From positions 1 to 30,619 of the forward strand of contig DBXN01000116.1 of the NCBI GenBank assembly GCA_002309585.1: a stretch of DNA of 30,619 nucleotides, written 5' to 3'. The DNA comes from Verrucomicrobia bacterium UBA1211. GTDB lineage: Bacteria > Verrucomicrobiota > Kiritimatiellia > RFP12 > UBA1067. Below the pieces are notes generated by a model, which did no database searches, had not been told where the DNA came from, and saw only the letters and a program-made list of their open reading frames with translations. The translations under genes and the position numbers were made by a program. Positions 1 through 9,300 of this stretch are shown here, piece after piece (position 1 is the first letter of the stretch; each line of letters starts with the position of its first letter).

Positions 1-366
1 ATCATGGGCGTGACGGCGGTCGGCAAAGACATGGTGCGCGACGCGCGCTACTTCGGACTCGCCTCCCGGATTTGCGCGGAAAACGGCGCGAACATCGTCA
101 AGACCTACTACACCGAGGGCTTCGAGAAGGTGGTCGCCTGCTGTCCGGTCCCGATTGTCATCGCGGGCGGCAAGAAACTGCCGGAGAAAGAGGCGCTGGA
201 ACTGGCCTACAAAGCCATCCAATGCGGTGCGGCAGGTGTGGATATGGGACGGAACGTCTTCCAGTCGGAAGCGCCCGCCGCCATGATCCAGGCCGTCTCG
301 GCGGTTGTCCACAAGGGAATGACCCCGGATGAGGCCTTCCAGCTCTATTCGGATTTGAAGCGGTAA
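1..366 (+). CDS. lsrF: LsrF-type class I aldolase/thiolase, 3' part (5' end outside window)
   Basis: This is the C-terminal 121 residues of a DhnA/LsrF-type class I aldolase; the frame is open to the left edge, so the start lies outside the window. From memory it follows E. coli LsrF closely: an AVGKDMVRDARYF segment, IVKTYY carrying the likely Schiff-base lysine, PVPIVIAGGKKLPE and AAGVDMGRNVFQS (phosphate-binding region). LsrF acts in the cytoplasm on 3-hydroxy-5-phosphonooxypentane-2,4-dione, an AI-2 breakdown product. No other lsr gene is visible here, so the substrate may be another sugar phosphate; class I fructose-bisphosphate aldolase is the alternative. The stop lies 38 bp before the next gene, which has its own strong ribosome binding site, so co-transcription is plausible. 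Confidence 0.85.
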   Translation: MMGVTAVGKDMVRDARYFGLASRICAENGANIVKTYYTEGFEKVVACCPVPIVIAGGKKLPEKEALELAYKAIQCGAAGVDMGRNVFQSEAPAAMIQAVSAVVHKGMTPDEAFQLYSDLKR

Positions 367-403
367 CGTCCATTTGAACGCAACGGAACTAAGGAGGATT
401 ACA

Positions 404-1771
404 ATGAGACAAGGACGTCGTGATTTCTTGAAAGGCCTCGCCTTCGCGGGCGCGGGCGCAACGGTTCTCAGCCAGGCCGGCGGATGCGCGAGCATGCCGC
501 AGGCGCGGATCAAAGGTATGGCGCTGATGGGTGCGCGCTACGCGCCGCTCCCGACCGTCAAGGTCGGCATCATCGGCCTCGGTATGCGGGGCCCCGGCGC
601 GGTCCAGCGCCTCTCGCAGATTCCGGGCGTCGAGATCGTCGCAGTTTGCGATAAGCACACCGATCGCGCGGAGAAATGGAAGAAATGGCTGGTCGGGAAG
701 GGAAAGAAAGAGCCGAAAGTCTACTCCGGTTCTGAAGAGGCGTGGAAGGGACTCTGCGATTCGGCGGATGTCAACCTGGTCTATATCACGACCCCGTGGA
801 AACTCCACACCCCGATGGCGCTCTATGCCATGAAGGCGGGCAAACATGCGGTCTCCGAAGTGCCGATCGCGGTGACGATCGACGAGTGCTGGTCACTGGT
901 CGAGACCGCCGAAAAGACACGGCGCCACTGTATGATGCTTGAAAACTGCTGCTATGGTTCAAGCGAACTCTTCGCCCTCCGGCTCTGCCGCGAGGGGGTT
1001 CTCGGAACCCTCGTCCACGGCGAGGGCGCCTACCTTCACGACCTGCGTTCCCTGAAGATGGACGACCACGGCTACATGGACATGTGGCGGCTCAAATTCA
1101 GCGAGGAGCATGACGGTAACCCCTATCCGACCCACGGTCTGGGCCCGATCTGCCAGTACATGAGCATCAACCGCGGCGACAAGATGGACTACCTCGTCTC
1201 GATCAACTCCGACCAGTTCGGTCTGACCGAGTACGCCCGCGACACCTTCGGCCCGGAGAGCGCGAAGGCGCGCCAGACCTACCGGTTGGGCGACATGAGC
1301 ACCACCGTCATCAAGACCCACAAGGGCCGCACCATCCTGGTCCAGCACGACACCACCAGCGCGCGCCCCTACAGCCGGTTGAACCTGATCTCGGGCACAA
1401 AGGGTGTCTTGAGCGACTATCCGCTTCGGGTCGCCCTCGCCCCCAACTCCCACTCGTGGATGAACAACGAGGAGCTGGCGAAGCTCCAGGAAAAATACCA
1501 GCATCCGCTCTGGAAGCAGGTCGGCGATCTGGCACAGAAGGTGGGCGGTCATGGCGGCATGGACTTCATCATGGATTACCGCCTCTGCCACTGCCTGCAG
1601 AAAGGCCTGCCGCTCGACATCGACGTTTATGACTCTGTCCTCTGGAGCAGCCTGGTGGAACTCACCGAACGCTCCACGCAGAACCGGGGCGCTTCGGTCG
1701 AAGTGCCGGACTTCACCCGCGGCGCCTGGCGCACGGCCGAGCCGTTGGGCATCGTCACCATCGATGCGTAA
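404..1771 (+). CDS. GH109-type Gfo/Idh/MocA protein, Tat-exported (alpha-N-acetylgalactosaminidase-like)
   Basis: This 455-aa protein starts with a twin-arginine signal (RRDFLKG, residues 5-11) and a possible lipobox-like AGGC at 25-28, so it is probably exported folded with its cofactor. I chose ATG 404 because AAGGAGG precedes it by 6 bp; the frame extends upstream to a TTG at 374 without a better site. Rossmann motif GIIGLGMRG is at 55-63 and Asp83 follows. WKLH (132-135), EV (152-153), Asn181, Tyr210 and YPTH (241-244) match the NAD-contact pattern I recall for GH109 enzymes, which cleave terminal alpha-GalNAc by an NAD-dependent redox mechanism. A plain Gfo/Idh/MocA dehydrogenase is possible, but these motifs favour GH109. 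A paralogue lies at 15878-17284 with the key motifs at the same residue numbers. Confidence 0.85.
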   Translation: MRQGRRDFLKGLAFAGAGATVLSQAGGCASMPQARIKGMALMGARYAPLPTVKVGIIGLGMRGPGAVQRLSQIPGVEIVAVCDKHTDRAEKWKKWLVGKGKKEPKVYSGSEEAWKGLCDSADVNLVYITTPWKLHTPMALYAMKAGKHAVSEVPIAVTIDECWSLVETAEKTRRHCMMLENCCYGSSELFALRLCREGVLGTLVHGEGAYLHDLRSLKMDDHGYMDMWRLKFSEEHDGNPYPTHGLGPICQYMSINRGDKMDYLVSINSDQFGLTEYARDTFGPESAKARQTYRLGDMSTTVIKTHKGRTILVQHDTTSARPYSRLNLISGTKGVLSDYPLRVALAPNSHSWMNNEELAKLQEKYQHPLWKQVGDLAQKVGGHGGMDFIMDYRLCHCLQKGLPLDIDVYDSVLWSSLVELTERSTQNRGASVEVPDFTRGAWRTAEPLGIVTIDA

Positions 1772-1789
1772 TGATCGGTGGAAATACGC

Positions 1790-1853
1790 GGTCAGAGGTC
1801 AACGGTCTAAACGGCATCACAGCCCTTCAACCCTTGACCTTTGACCTTCGACC
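1790..1853. repeat. Palindrome with GGTC tandem repeats in each arm; possible terminator
   Basis: Bases 1790-1807 and 1836-1853 form an 18-bp imperfect inverted repeat (15 of 18 paired) around a 28-nt loop. Each arm holds three GGTC (or GACC) units at 7-base spacing. A TTTT run follows at 1860-1863, so the hairpin could end transcription of the GH109 gene before guaA. The TTGACC units could instead supply a -35 for guaA. It looks like a mobile or expandable intergenic palindrome rather than a simple terminator. Confidence 0.5.
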
Positions 1854-1896
1854 GAACCGTTTTAGTGTAACTTTTCCCCAAGAAGGAATCTCCACC

Positions 1897-3438
1897 ATGC
1901 AAACCGACTGGATCGCCATCCTTGACTTCGGCTCCCAATATACCCAACTGATCGCGCGCCGGATCCGAGAGAAAAAGGTCTATTCCGAAATCCTCCCCTA
2001 CTCCATCTCTGCTGAAGAACTCCGGAAACGGGCCCCCTCGGGCATCATCCTCTCCGGTGGCCCCAACAGTGTCTTCGAAGAGGGTGCGCCGCTCTGTGAC
2101 CCGGCCCTGTTCGATCTCGGTATCCCCGTCCTGGGCATCTGTTACGGCATGCAGTTGATGACCCAGATGCTGAAGGGTACCGTCCAACCCGGCGACACCC
2201 GCGAATACGGCCACACCCGCATCGCGATCATGAGCGGGACACAGCTCTTCACGCGCATTCCCAAGGAATTCGATGTCTGGATGAGCCACGGTGACCAGGT
2301 TGCCACCATGCCGGAGGGTTTCAAAGCCTCCGCCCGCTCACTCGCCTGCCCGATCGCCGCGATGCGGCATGAAGGCAAGAAATTCTACGGTATCCAGTTC
2401 CACCCGGAAGTCGCCCACACCCAATTCGGCATCGACATTCTGGAGAATTTCATCTTCGGCGTCTGCCGCTGCAAGGCCAACTGGAAACTGGAGTCGTGGG
2501 TCGATTCCGCCGTCGCCGCCATCCAGAAGCAGGTCGGCGAGGAAGAGGTCGTCCTGGGTCTGAGCGGCGGCGTGGACTCTTCCGTCGTCGCGGTGCTGCT
2601 CCATCGGGCGATCGGCAAACGGCTGCACTGCATCTTCGTCGATAACGGTCTGCTCCGCGCCAACGAGGATGTCCAGGTAAAGGAGATGTTCGAGAACAAG
2701 CTGGGGATGGACCTGACCGTTGTGGACGCCCGCGAACGGTTCTATTCCGCCCTGAAAGGCGTGACCGATCCGGAACAGAAACGGAAGATCATCGGCCGCG
2801 AATTCATTGAGGTTTTCGCTGACCAGGCGCGCAAGTTCAAGAATTGCAAGTTCTTGGGCCAGGGCACCATCTACCCCGATGTCATCGAAAGCCTGAATCC
2901 CCTCAAGGGTCCGAGCCAGACGATCAAGAGCCACCACAACGTCGGCGGATTGCCGCCGGATCTGCATTTTGAGCTGGTCGAACCTTTGCGCGAACTCTTC
3001 AAGGATGAGGTCCGCGCAGTCGGACGCGTCCTCGGCATGGACAGCGTGATTCTTGACCGGCAGCCCTTCCCCGGCCCGGGCCTGGGCGTCAGGATTCTGG
3101 GCGAAGTCACGGCGGAGCGGGTCGCGCTCCTCCAGCAGGCCGACCTTCGCGTCCAGGAAGAGATGTGTAAATTGCCGAACGCCCGCGAGATTTGGCAATC
3201 CTTCGCCATCCTTCTCCCCGTGAAGACGGTCGGCGTCATGGGCGATCAGCGGACCTACGAGAACGTCTGCGTCCTGCGCATCGTGGACAGCATCGACGCG
3301 ATGACCGCCGACTGGTCCCGTGTCCCGTACGACACGCTGGCCGCCATCTCCAACCGGATCATCAACGAGGTTCGGGGCATCAACCGGGTGGTGTATGATA
3401 TCAGCTCGAAGCCCCCGGCCACCATCGAGTGGGAATAA
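1897..3438 (+). CDS. guaA: GMP synthase (glutamine-hydrolysing)
   Basis: This 513-aa cytoplasmic enzyme converts XMP, glutamine and ATP to GMP in purine synthesis, and the length is normal for the family. The N-terminal class I glutamine amidotransferase domain has nucleophile Cys82 in GICYGMQ and the His169/Glu171 pair in QFHPEV. The ATP pyrophosphatase domain has the P-loop SGGVDSS at 223-229, followed by GQGTIYPDV, KSHHNVGG and PFPGPGLGVR, and the C-terminal dimerisation domain ends in KPPATIEWE. I chose ATG 1897, preceded by AGAAGGA; an in-frame upstream extension to 1771 runs through non-coding repeat sequence. A strong terminator follows, so guaA appears to be a unit of its own among glycan genes. 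Confidence 0.98.
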   Translation: MQTDWIAILDFGSQYTQLIARRIREKKVYSEILPYSISAEELRKRAPSGIILSGGPNSVFEEGAPLCDPALFDLGIPVLGICYGMQLMTQMLKGTVQPGDTREYGHTRIAIMSGTQLFTRIPKEFDVWMSHGDQVATMPEGFKASARSLACPIAAMRHEGKKFYGIQFHPEVAHTQFGIDILENFIFGVCRCKANWKLESWVDSAVAAIQKQVGEEEVVLGLSGGVDSSVVAVLLHRAIGKRLHCIFVDNGLLRANEDVQVKEMFENKLGMDLTVVDARERFYSALKGVTDPEQKRKIIGREFIEVFADQARKFKNCKFLGQGTIYPDVIESLNPLKGPSQTIKSHHNVGGLPPDLHFELVEPLRELFKDEVRAVGRVLGMDSVILDRQPFPGPGLGVRILGEVTAERVALLQQADLRVQEEMCKLPNAREIWQSFAILLPVKTVGVMGDQRTYENVCVLRIVDSIDAMTADWSRVPYDTLAAISNRIINEVRGINRVVYDISSKPPATIEWE

Positions 3439-3460
3439 AGCGGTCTGATGGCGTTTAGGT

Positions 3461-3488
3461 ACGGCGCCCTCGCAAAGGGCGCCGTTTT
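3461..3488 (+). terminator. Rho-independent terminator of guaA
   Basis: A perfect 10-bp GC-rich stem (ACGGCGCCCT pairing with AGGGCGCCGT) with loop CGCAA runs directly into a T run at 3485-3488. It lies 22 bp after the guaA stop and 35 bp before the next start. Confidence 0.9.
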
Positions 3489-3523
3489 CACACACTTCTC
3501 ACCGAGGAAAGGAGCGGCGAATC

Positions 3524-5359
3524 ATGCGGCACGCGCAGGGGATGGGATTGCTTTTGGCACTGGCGGCATTATGCGGATCGGCCGAGCCTGTTCCGGTCAT
3601 CATCCTGCCCGATTCACCCACCGTCATCGAACAGTCGGCGGCAAAGGAACTCGCTGACGGGTTGGAGAAGATATTGACCATCCGGCCTGAAATCACATCA
3701 ACGCTTCCTTCCGACGGGAAGACGCCGCCCCTGTTCTATGTGGGGGCGACAAAAGCCTCCAAAACCGCACGCGGCGATAAACCGTGGCCGATGGACGGCG
3801 TATTTCTGAAGTCCGTCGAGAAAGGCGTGGTTCTGGATGGCGACCCCGCCCGCGGCCCGATCTACGCGGCAGATCTCTACCTGGAGAAAGTGTGCGGCGT
3901 AAGATGGTGGACATCAACCGAGGCGACCTATCCCAAACGTGACCACGTGCCGACGGTAGGGATCGACATCGAGCATGACCCGCCCTTCAAATATCGGGAG
4001 ACCTACTACCTCGACGGATTCGACCCTCTCTTTAAGGTGCGCTCAAAAGGCAACTTCTCCTCGCTCACGCGCTATATGCTTTCCGACATGGCTTTTGTAC
4101 CGCCCGAACTGGGCGGCGACCATCGGCTCTACTTTTTCAAGGGCCGCCGCAGTGCCTATCACTCTTTCTTTGAGGTCCTGCCGCCCAGCGTCTATTTCAA
4201 GGATCATCCCGACTGGTATTCGCTCGTGAGGGGGAAACGGGTGGCGAAGCAACTCTGCCTCTCGAACGCCGAAATGAAGGCCGAATATATCCGTGAAACC
4301 CTGAAACGTCTGAGCGAGGACGCCTCCGTGGACTTCATCCAGGTTTCGCAGAATGACCGGAACGGCTACTGCGAGTGCGAGGCCTGCCGGGCGATGATGG
4401 AGGAGGACGGCGGAACGCCCGCAGGACCCTACCTGCGCTTCGCGAACGAGGTGGCCGAGGCGGTGGAAAAGACCTTCCCGCACGTGCGCATCGACACCTT
4501 CGCCTACCAGTTCACCCGCAAGGCGCCCGCGAAGACCCGTCCGCGCCACAACGTGGTCGTTCGGCTCTGCGACATCGAGTGCGATTTCGCCCGTCCGCTT
4601 TCCGACGCGTCATCGGCGAAGAACGCGGCCTTCGTCAAGGACCTCGCCGACTGGCGGCGCGTGGCGGGCGGCAATCTCTTCATCTGGGACTACCTCGCCG
4701 ATTTCAGCAGTTACATGATGCCGCACCCGAACCTTTCGTCCATCGCCCCCAATATCCGTCTCTTCGCGGAAAACGGCGCGGTGGGCGTGTTCGAGCAGGG
4801 CGACGCGCTCTGTTCGGCCGGCTCATTCGCCCCGCTCCGTCATTATCTCGTTTCGCATCTGCTCTGGGATCCTGCGGATGATGAAAAGCGGCTCATCGAC
4901 GAATACCTCATGGGCTACTATGGCCGGGCGGCCGCCCCCCATCTCGCGGCCTTCATCGCACTTATCGACAACGGGCCCAAACGGCACGGCATGGCCGTAG
5001 GGTGCTATCACGAGGGAGCGGCCTTTTTGGACGCGATGGAAAAGCTGGAGGCGGCGCAGCTCATGGATGCCGCCGTCGCGGCGGCCGATGCCGAAGGCGC
5101 GCCGTTCGCCGCGCGGGTCCGCCGCGAACGGCTCTCGGTGGACCAGTACATGTTGCTGAACTACGATATCCTGCGTGATCTGGCGGCAGCCAAGAACATA
5201 CCGTGGACCCGCCCGCATTCCCGTGACGAAGCGGTGGAGAACTGGATCCGGGAGGTGAAAGCGCTCGGGGTGCGCGCCGCGCGTGAGACGACAGACGCGG
5301 GCGATCTGGAGAAGCATTTCAACCGTTTGCGCAATCGAAACAGCCGCACCGCGCCCTGA
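3524..5359 (+). CDS. Secreted DUF4838 domain protein, probable glycan-active
   Basis: This 611-aa protein has a signal peptide (hydrophobic stretch about residues 7-18, then GSAEP). The first ~140 residues, including PTVIEQSAAKELADGLEKI and DLYLEKVCGVRWWTS, resemble the GH20/GH67-type N-terminal alpha/beta domain that often precedes DUF4838. The middle, with YFKDHPDWYSLV, QVSQNDRNGYCECEAC and PAGPYLRFANEVAEAVEK, is typical of DUF4838 (PF16126). I recall DUF4838 as a TIM-barrel-like domain linked to glycoside hydrolases, without a firm enzymatic assignment. ATG 3524 follows AAAGGAG. The gene converges on the next one with only 2 bp between stop codons and no clear terminator. Confidence 0.85.
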   Translation: MRHAQGMGLLLALAALCGSAEPVPVIILPDSPTVIEQSAAKELADGLEKILTIRPEITSTLPSDGKTPPLFYVGATKASKTARGDKPWPMDGVFLKSVEKGVVLDGDPARGPIYAADLYLEKVCGVRWWTSTEATYPKRDHVPTVGIDIEHDPPFKYRETYYLDGFDPLFKVRSKGNFSSLTRYMLSDMAFVPPELGGDHRLYFFKGRRSAYHSFFEVLPPSVYFKDHPDWYSLVRGKRVAKQLCLSNAEMKAEYIRETLKRLSEDASVDFIQVSQNDRNGYCECEACRAMMEEDGGTPAGPYLRFANEVAEAVEKTFPHVRIDTFAYQFTRKAPAKTRPRHNVVVRLCDIECDFARPLSDASSAKNAAFVKDLADWRRVAGGNLFIWDYLADFSSYMMPHPNLSSIAPNIRLFAENGAVGVFEQGDALCSAGSFAPLRHYLVSHLLWDPADDEKRLIDEYLMGYYGRAAAPHLAAFIALIDNGPKRHGMAVGCYHEGAAFLDAMEKLEAAQLMDAAVAAADAEGAPFAARVRRERLSVDQYMLLNYDILRDLAAAKNIPWTRPHSRDEAVENWIREVKALGVRAARETTDAGDLEKHFNRLRNRNSRTAP

Positions 5360-5361
5360 CG

Positions 5362-6123
5362 CTACAGCTCGCTCCGCAGCACCAGGCGGACGCCATGATA
5401 ATAGGCATCGGCGGCGGCGGGCGTGTACTCCAACTGGATGAACGAATGGGGATCCAGCGAGAGGATACTCCCGCGCAAAATCTGGGCCAACCCCGGACTG
5501 ATGCCCTCATCCGCACCTTGATCCTTATACGCGGTGACCTGCCAATCCTTGGCGTTTTTGGGGGCGAACAACGACTGCGAACCGAATGCCAGCGTATCGG
5601 ACGCGGCATCCGAACGCAACCAATACTGGCCGAGAATCTTCATCGACGCCCCGTCAACCCCGGCGGTCAGATCCTCACCGTAACCGATCATGGAACAGGA
5701 AGCGATAGGTCCGTCGTAATCCCGCGAATCGGAGATGGGCGAAGCAAGCCCCACCGAACTCGTCCGGTCGCCAAACGTATCCCAGTCCCAATAGCCGGAC
5801 GGATCGAAGGCGGCGGGCTGAAGCAGAGTGCTGAGCCCCGGTTCGCGACCACGCAAAGCCTCGATGGAAAAGAGACTGACCGGGAAAACCACATCAAACG
5901 TGTCAGAGACACTCTCCGGGCGAGAACCCATCACCTGCCCCGACTGGCGGCGGGAGGTCTCGAAGAGATCCATATAGAACGGCTTCGCGGGCTTGGAGGT
6001 GTCCAACAGATAGGTGTCGTCAATCAGCGACAAACGCCCCGGAAAGACCGGCGGATCAGATACCCCGTCCGCCCGTCCCCACATGGACGCCGCCACGATG
6101 ATTGTCCAAAACAGCCCCTTCAT
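5362..6123 (-). CDS. Secreted protein of unknown function
   Basis: I do not recognise this 253-aa protein. ATG 6123 begins a signal peptide (MKGLFWTIIVAAS..., cleavage probably near GRADG) and follows GAGGTGTCGG; the frame extends upstream to 6189 but that part is not signal-like. The mature part is acidic and aromatic-rich, has no membrane segment, and looks globular. It contains repeated Asp/Ser/Tyr-rich turns (FDPSGYWDWDTFGDR, ISDSRDYDGP), and its end, HSFIQLEYTPAAADAYYHGVRLVLR, resembles a beta-strand finish. It has its own promoter and no operon partner, so context adds little beyond an extracytoplasmic location. Confidence 0.7.
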   Translation of the reverse strand: MKGLFWTIIVAASMWGRADGVSDPPVFPGRLSLIDDTYLLDTSKPAKPFYMDLFETSRRQSGQVMGSRPESVSDTFDVVFPVSLFSIEALRGREPGLSTLLQPAAFDPSGYWDWDTFGDRTSSVGLASPISDSRDYDGPIASCSMIGYGEDLTAGVDGASMKILGQYWLRSDAASDTLAFGSQSLFAPKNAKDWQVTAYKDQGADEGISPGLAQILRGSILSLDPHSFIQLEYTPAAADAYYHGVRLVLRSEL

Positions 6124-6179
6124 CCGACACCTCAATAGCCACGTTTTAAGTGGACAAATCTCCCTTTCATGACGATAAA

Positions 6180-6208
6180 AGTGTATCAATATCAGGGAAA
6201 CAAATCAA
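6180..6208 (-). promoter_or_regulatory. Sigma70-type promoter for the secreted protein at 5362-6123
   Basis: On the minus strand TTGATT (6203-6208) and TACACT (6180-6185) are separated by 17 bp. The match to consensus is 4 of 6 at each box, and the site lies about 57 bp upstream of the start codon. Confidence 0.4.
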
Positions 6209-6287
6209 CCGAAATGCAAGAATGCTGTACGGGCGGGAATGGACCGCCGGATCGAATCCCGAAATAGCGGGAAAGGCAGATATCCGC

Positions 6288-6316
6288 TTGCCAGCAGGCC
6301 GGGAATCCGTTATTTT
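6288..6316 (+). promoter_or_regulatory. Sigma70-type promoter for the FAD oxidoreductase gene
   Basis: TTGCCA (6288-6293) and TATTTT (6311-6316) are 17 bp apart, matching consensus 5 of 6 and 4 of 6, inside a local AT-rich patch. The site lies 47 bp upstream of ATG 6364. With the opposite promoter at 6180-6208 it makes a divergent control region of about 240 bp. Confidence 0.45.
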
Positions 6317-6363
6317 ATTTTAATCGAAAAACAAGGGGCTTCCCATAAACTGGAAAAAACGAT

Positions 6364-9300
6364 ATGTCCTATCACGCTCATAACCTCTTTCCGATCCTCC
6401 TTCTCACGCCGTTCCCGTTTCTAGCACGAGGGGAAACCGTCGTCGAATCGTCCCGCGCCTTTCCCCTCGTGCGGGAGACCGATGTCCTGGTTGTCGGCGG
6501 CACGTCAGGCGCAGTCGCCGCCGCCGTCGAGGCAAAACAGCAGGGCGCCGAGGTCTTTCTGATCGCCCCGCGTCCCTATCTTGGCGAGGACATCGCGGGG
6601 ACGCTCCGGATGTGGCTCGAACCGGACGAGAAACCCGAATCGGAACTGGGGAAAGCGCTTTTCCTCGATACCGACGCCGGGATTCCCTTCACCTACCGGA
6701 GCGAGCCCGAGGCGGGCGGTCGGCATCCTGACCCCAACCGGACGCTTCTGAATGACGGACGCTTCGAGGATGTCCAGCACCATTCCGCCGAATACCAGGC
6801 GGAAAAGACCAAGATCACGCTCGACCTGAAAGGATCGCATCCCGTCACGACCGTCGAGGCGGTCAGTTATATCCGTGAGGGGGATTTCGACATTGCACGC
6901 GCCCATCTCGCCTATAGCGTCAACGGCAAGCAATGGCCCGAAACCATCCCGCTCACCGCCGTTCCCGGTTCCGCGCCCGACCAACGGATCTGGCGGGCGA
7001 CGATCAACCGGGAGGTCCGCGCGATCGCCCTCGCCTTCTTCAAAAAAGAGGGATGTTCCCGTATCCTTCTGGGCGAAATCCGGTGTCTGACGGACACCTC
7101 GCAGCCGCGCCTCCGAGCCCCCCGTCCGCTCGGATTCAAGCAGGTTCTCGACCAAACGCTCCTGACCAACAACGTCCCCTTCCTGACCGGATGTTACGTG
7201 ACCGATCTGCTGAAGGACGAAACCGGCGCGGCGGCGGGCGTGATTGTCGCCAACCGTTCAGGCCGTCAGGCGATCCGCGCCAAGTGTCTCATCGACGCAA
7301 CGGAACGGGCGACCGTCGCCCGGATGGCCGGTGCACGATTCGCCCCCTACCCGGCGGGTGAACAAACCTTCACCCGGATCATTATCGCGGGCGAGGCGCC
7401 GGAGGCGGATGACATGACCGTCCGGCAACTTCCGGGTGATTTTGACGCCCCAATCACCCACAGTGACAAAGGCGCCCCGCGAAGTGTCTCCGGTAAAGCC
7501 TGGCTCTGCACCCTCCGGCTTCCGATGCGCAACGGCTCATTCGCCTCGTTCGCGGAGGCGGAGCAACGCGCCCGCGACAAAACCTTCGTCACCTCCCAGC
7601 TGGAGGTGGCGGATACGCTGTTTCAGGTTCCGCCCGATCCCGTTGTGGGTGTGAAGAACGGACCGGAGGCGCTTCGCCCGTTCCTGCCCGACGGCATCGC
7701 CCATCTCGCCCTGCTCGGCGGATGCGCGGATATGCCGCGCCCGGATGCCGCGCGGCTTCTCCGGCCGCTCGCCCTCATCGACGCGGGAAGACGCGTGGGC
7801 CAGTGGGCGGCGGCAGACGCGGCGAAGCGTCCCTCTTTCCGGCAGATCCGGCGCATCGGCACGCAGACGGTCAAGGACCCGCCAGCGGACGCTCCCCATA
7901 TCTGCGAACTTTTGCAGGGACTGCGTCCGTATGACTCCGGACTCCCGACCGTTCAGGCGGATGCCTGTAACCTACCCGTGCTGGACCATTATGATGTGGT
8001 GGTGATCGGGGGCGGAACAGGAGGCGCGCCCGCCGCGATCGGAGCGGGGAGGCAAGGCGCGAAGACGCTCCTGGTCGAGTATCTGTACGGACTCGGCGGG
8101 GTTGGAACCCTCGGCATGATTGGCAAATACTGGTACGGGAACATCTGCGGGTTCACGGCGGAGCACGACCGCGGGGTGACCGATCTGGGCGCGGCTGTCC
8201 ATGTCATCGGCAAACGGGAGTGGTGGCGGCGGGAAAACAGAAAGGCGGGCACAGAGATCTGGTTCGGCGCGATGGGATGCGGAACGGTCGTCCGCGAGAA
8301 CCGCGTAATCGGAGCCGTCATCGCCACGCCGTTCGGACGGGGCGTGGTCTTGGCCGGAAATGTCATCGACGCGACGGGAAACGCCGATCTGGCGGCGGCG
8401 AGCGGCGCACCCTGCGTCTTCCAAAGCGCGGAAGAGATCGCCGTCCAGGGTGCGGGACTTTCACCCCGCAAACTCGGCGCCAGTTACATCAATTCCGACT
8501 GGGGTTACGTCAACGACGGCGATGCCGTGGACCAGTGGCTTTTCGGCGTTCGGGGACGGGCCGGCGCGGGTTCCGCCTGGGACATCTCCCAACTCACCGA
8601 GAGCCGCGAACGGCGGCGGGTCGTCGGGGCGGTCACCGTCTCACCGCTGGACGTCGTCAACGAACGGACCTTCCCGGACACCATTGTCCAGGGACGCAGC
8701 GACTTCGACAGCCACGGCTATTCCGTCGATGATATCTGTTACATCAGCGAGATCAACGGCAAGCGGATTTACGGCATCAATGTCCCCTACCGCGCCATTC
8801 TGCCCAAGACCCTTGACGGACTGGCCGTCATCGGACTGGGCGCCAGCGCACACCGTGACGCGATGCCGCTCATGCGTATGCAGCCCGACATCCAGAATAT
8901 GGGTTATGCGGCGGGTGTCGCCGGCGCGATGTCGTCCCGTTCGGGGAAAACCTTCCGGGAACTGGATGTCCGGCAACTGCAGAAACATCTGGTCGAGAAA
9001 GGCAACCTCCCCCGCGAGGTTCTCAACTGGAAAGACAACACCCTGTATTCCCCGGAACAATTGGCGGATGCCGTGAAGGCACTCGGTGACGGCTACAAGG
9101 GAATCGGGCGGATCCTCGCGCAACGGGAAGAAGCGTTGCCCCTCATCCGTTCGGCATATACCGCAACCGACTCCCTCTCCCGGAAAGTTGTCTACGCACA
9201 CGTCCTCGGTATTCTTGGGGATGCGACGGGAGCCGAAACCCTTATCCGGCAGTTCACCGGCGAGGATCCCGTCATCCGAATCAACCTGAAGGGCCTCGCC

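Noticed and set aside
2338..3495. 385-codon minus-strand open frame
   Set aside because: It is antisense to guaA and runs through the guaA terminator.
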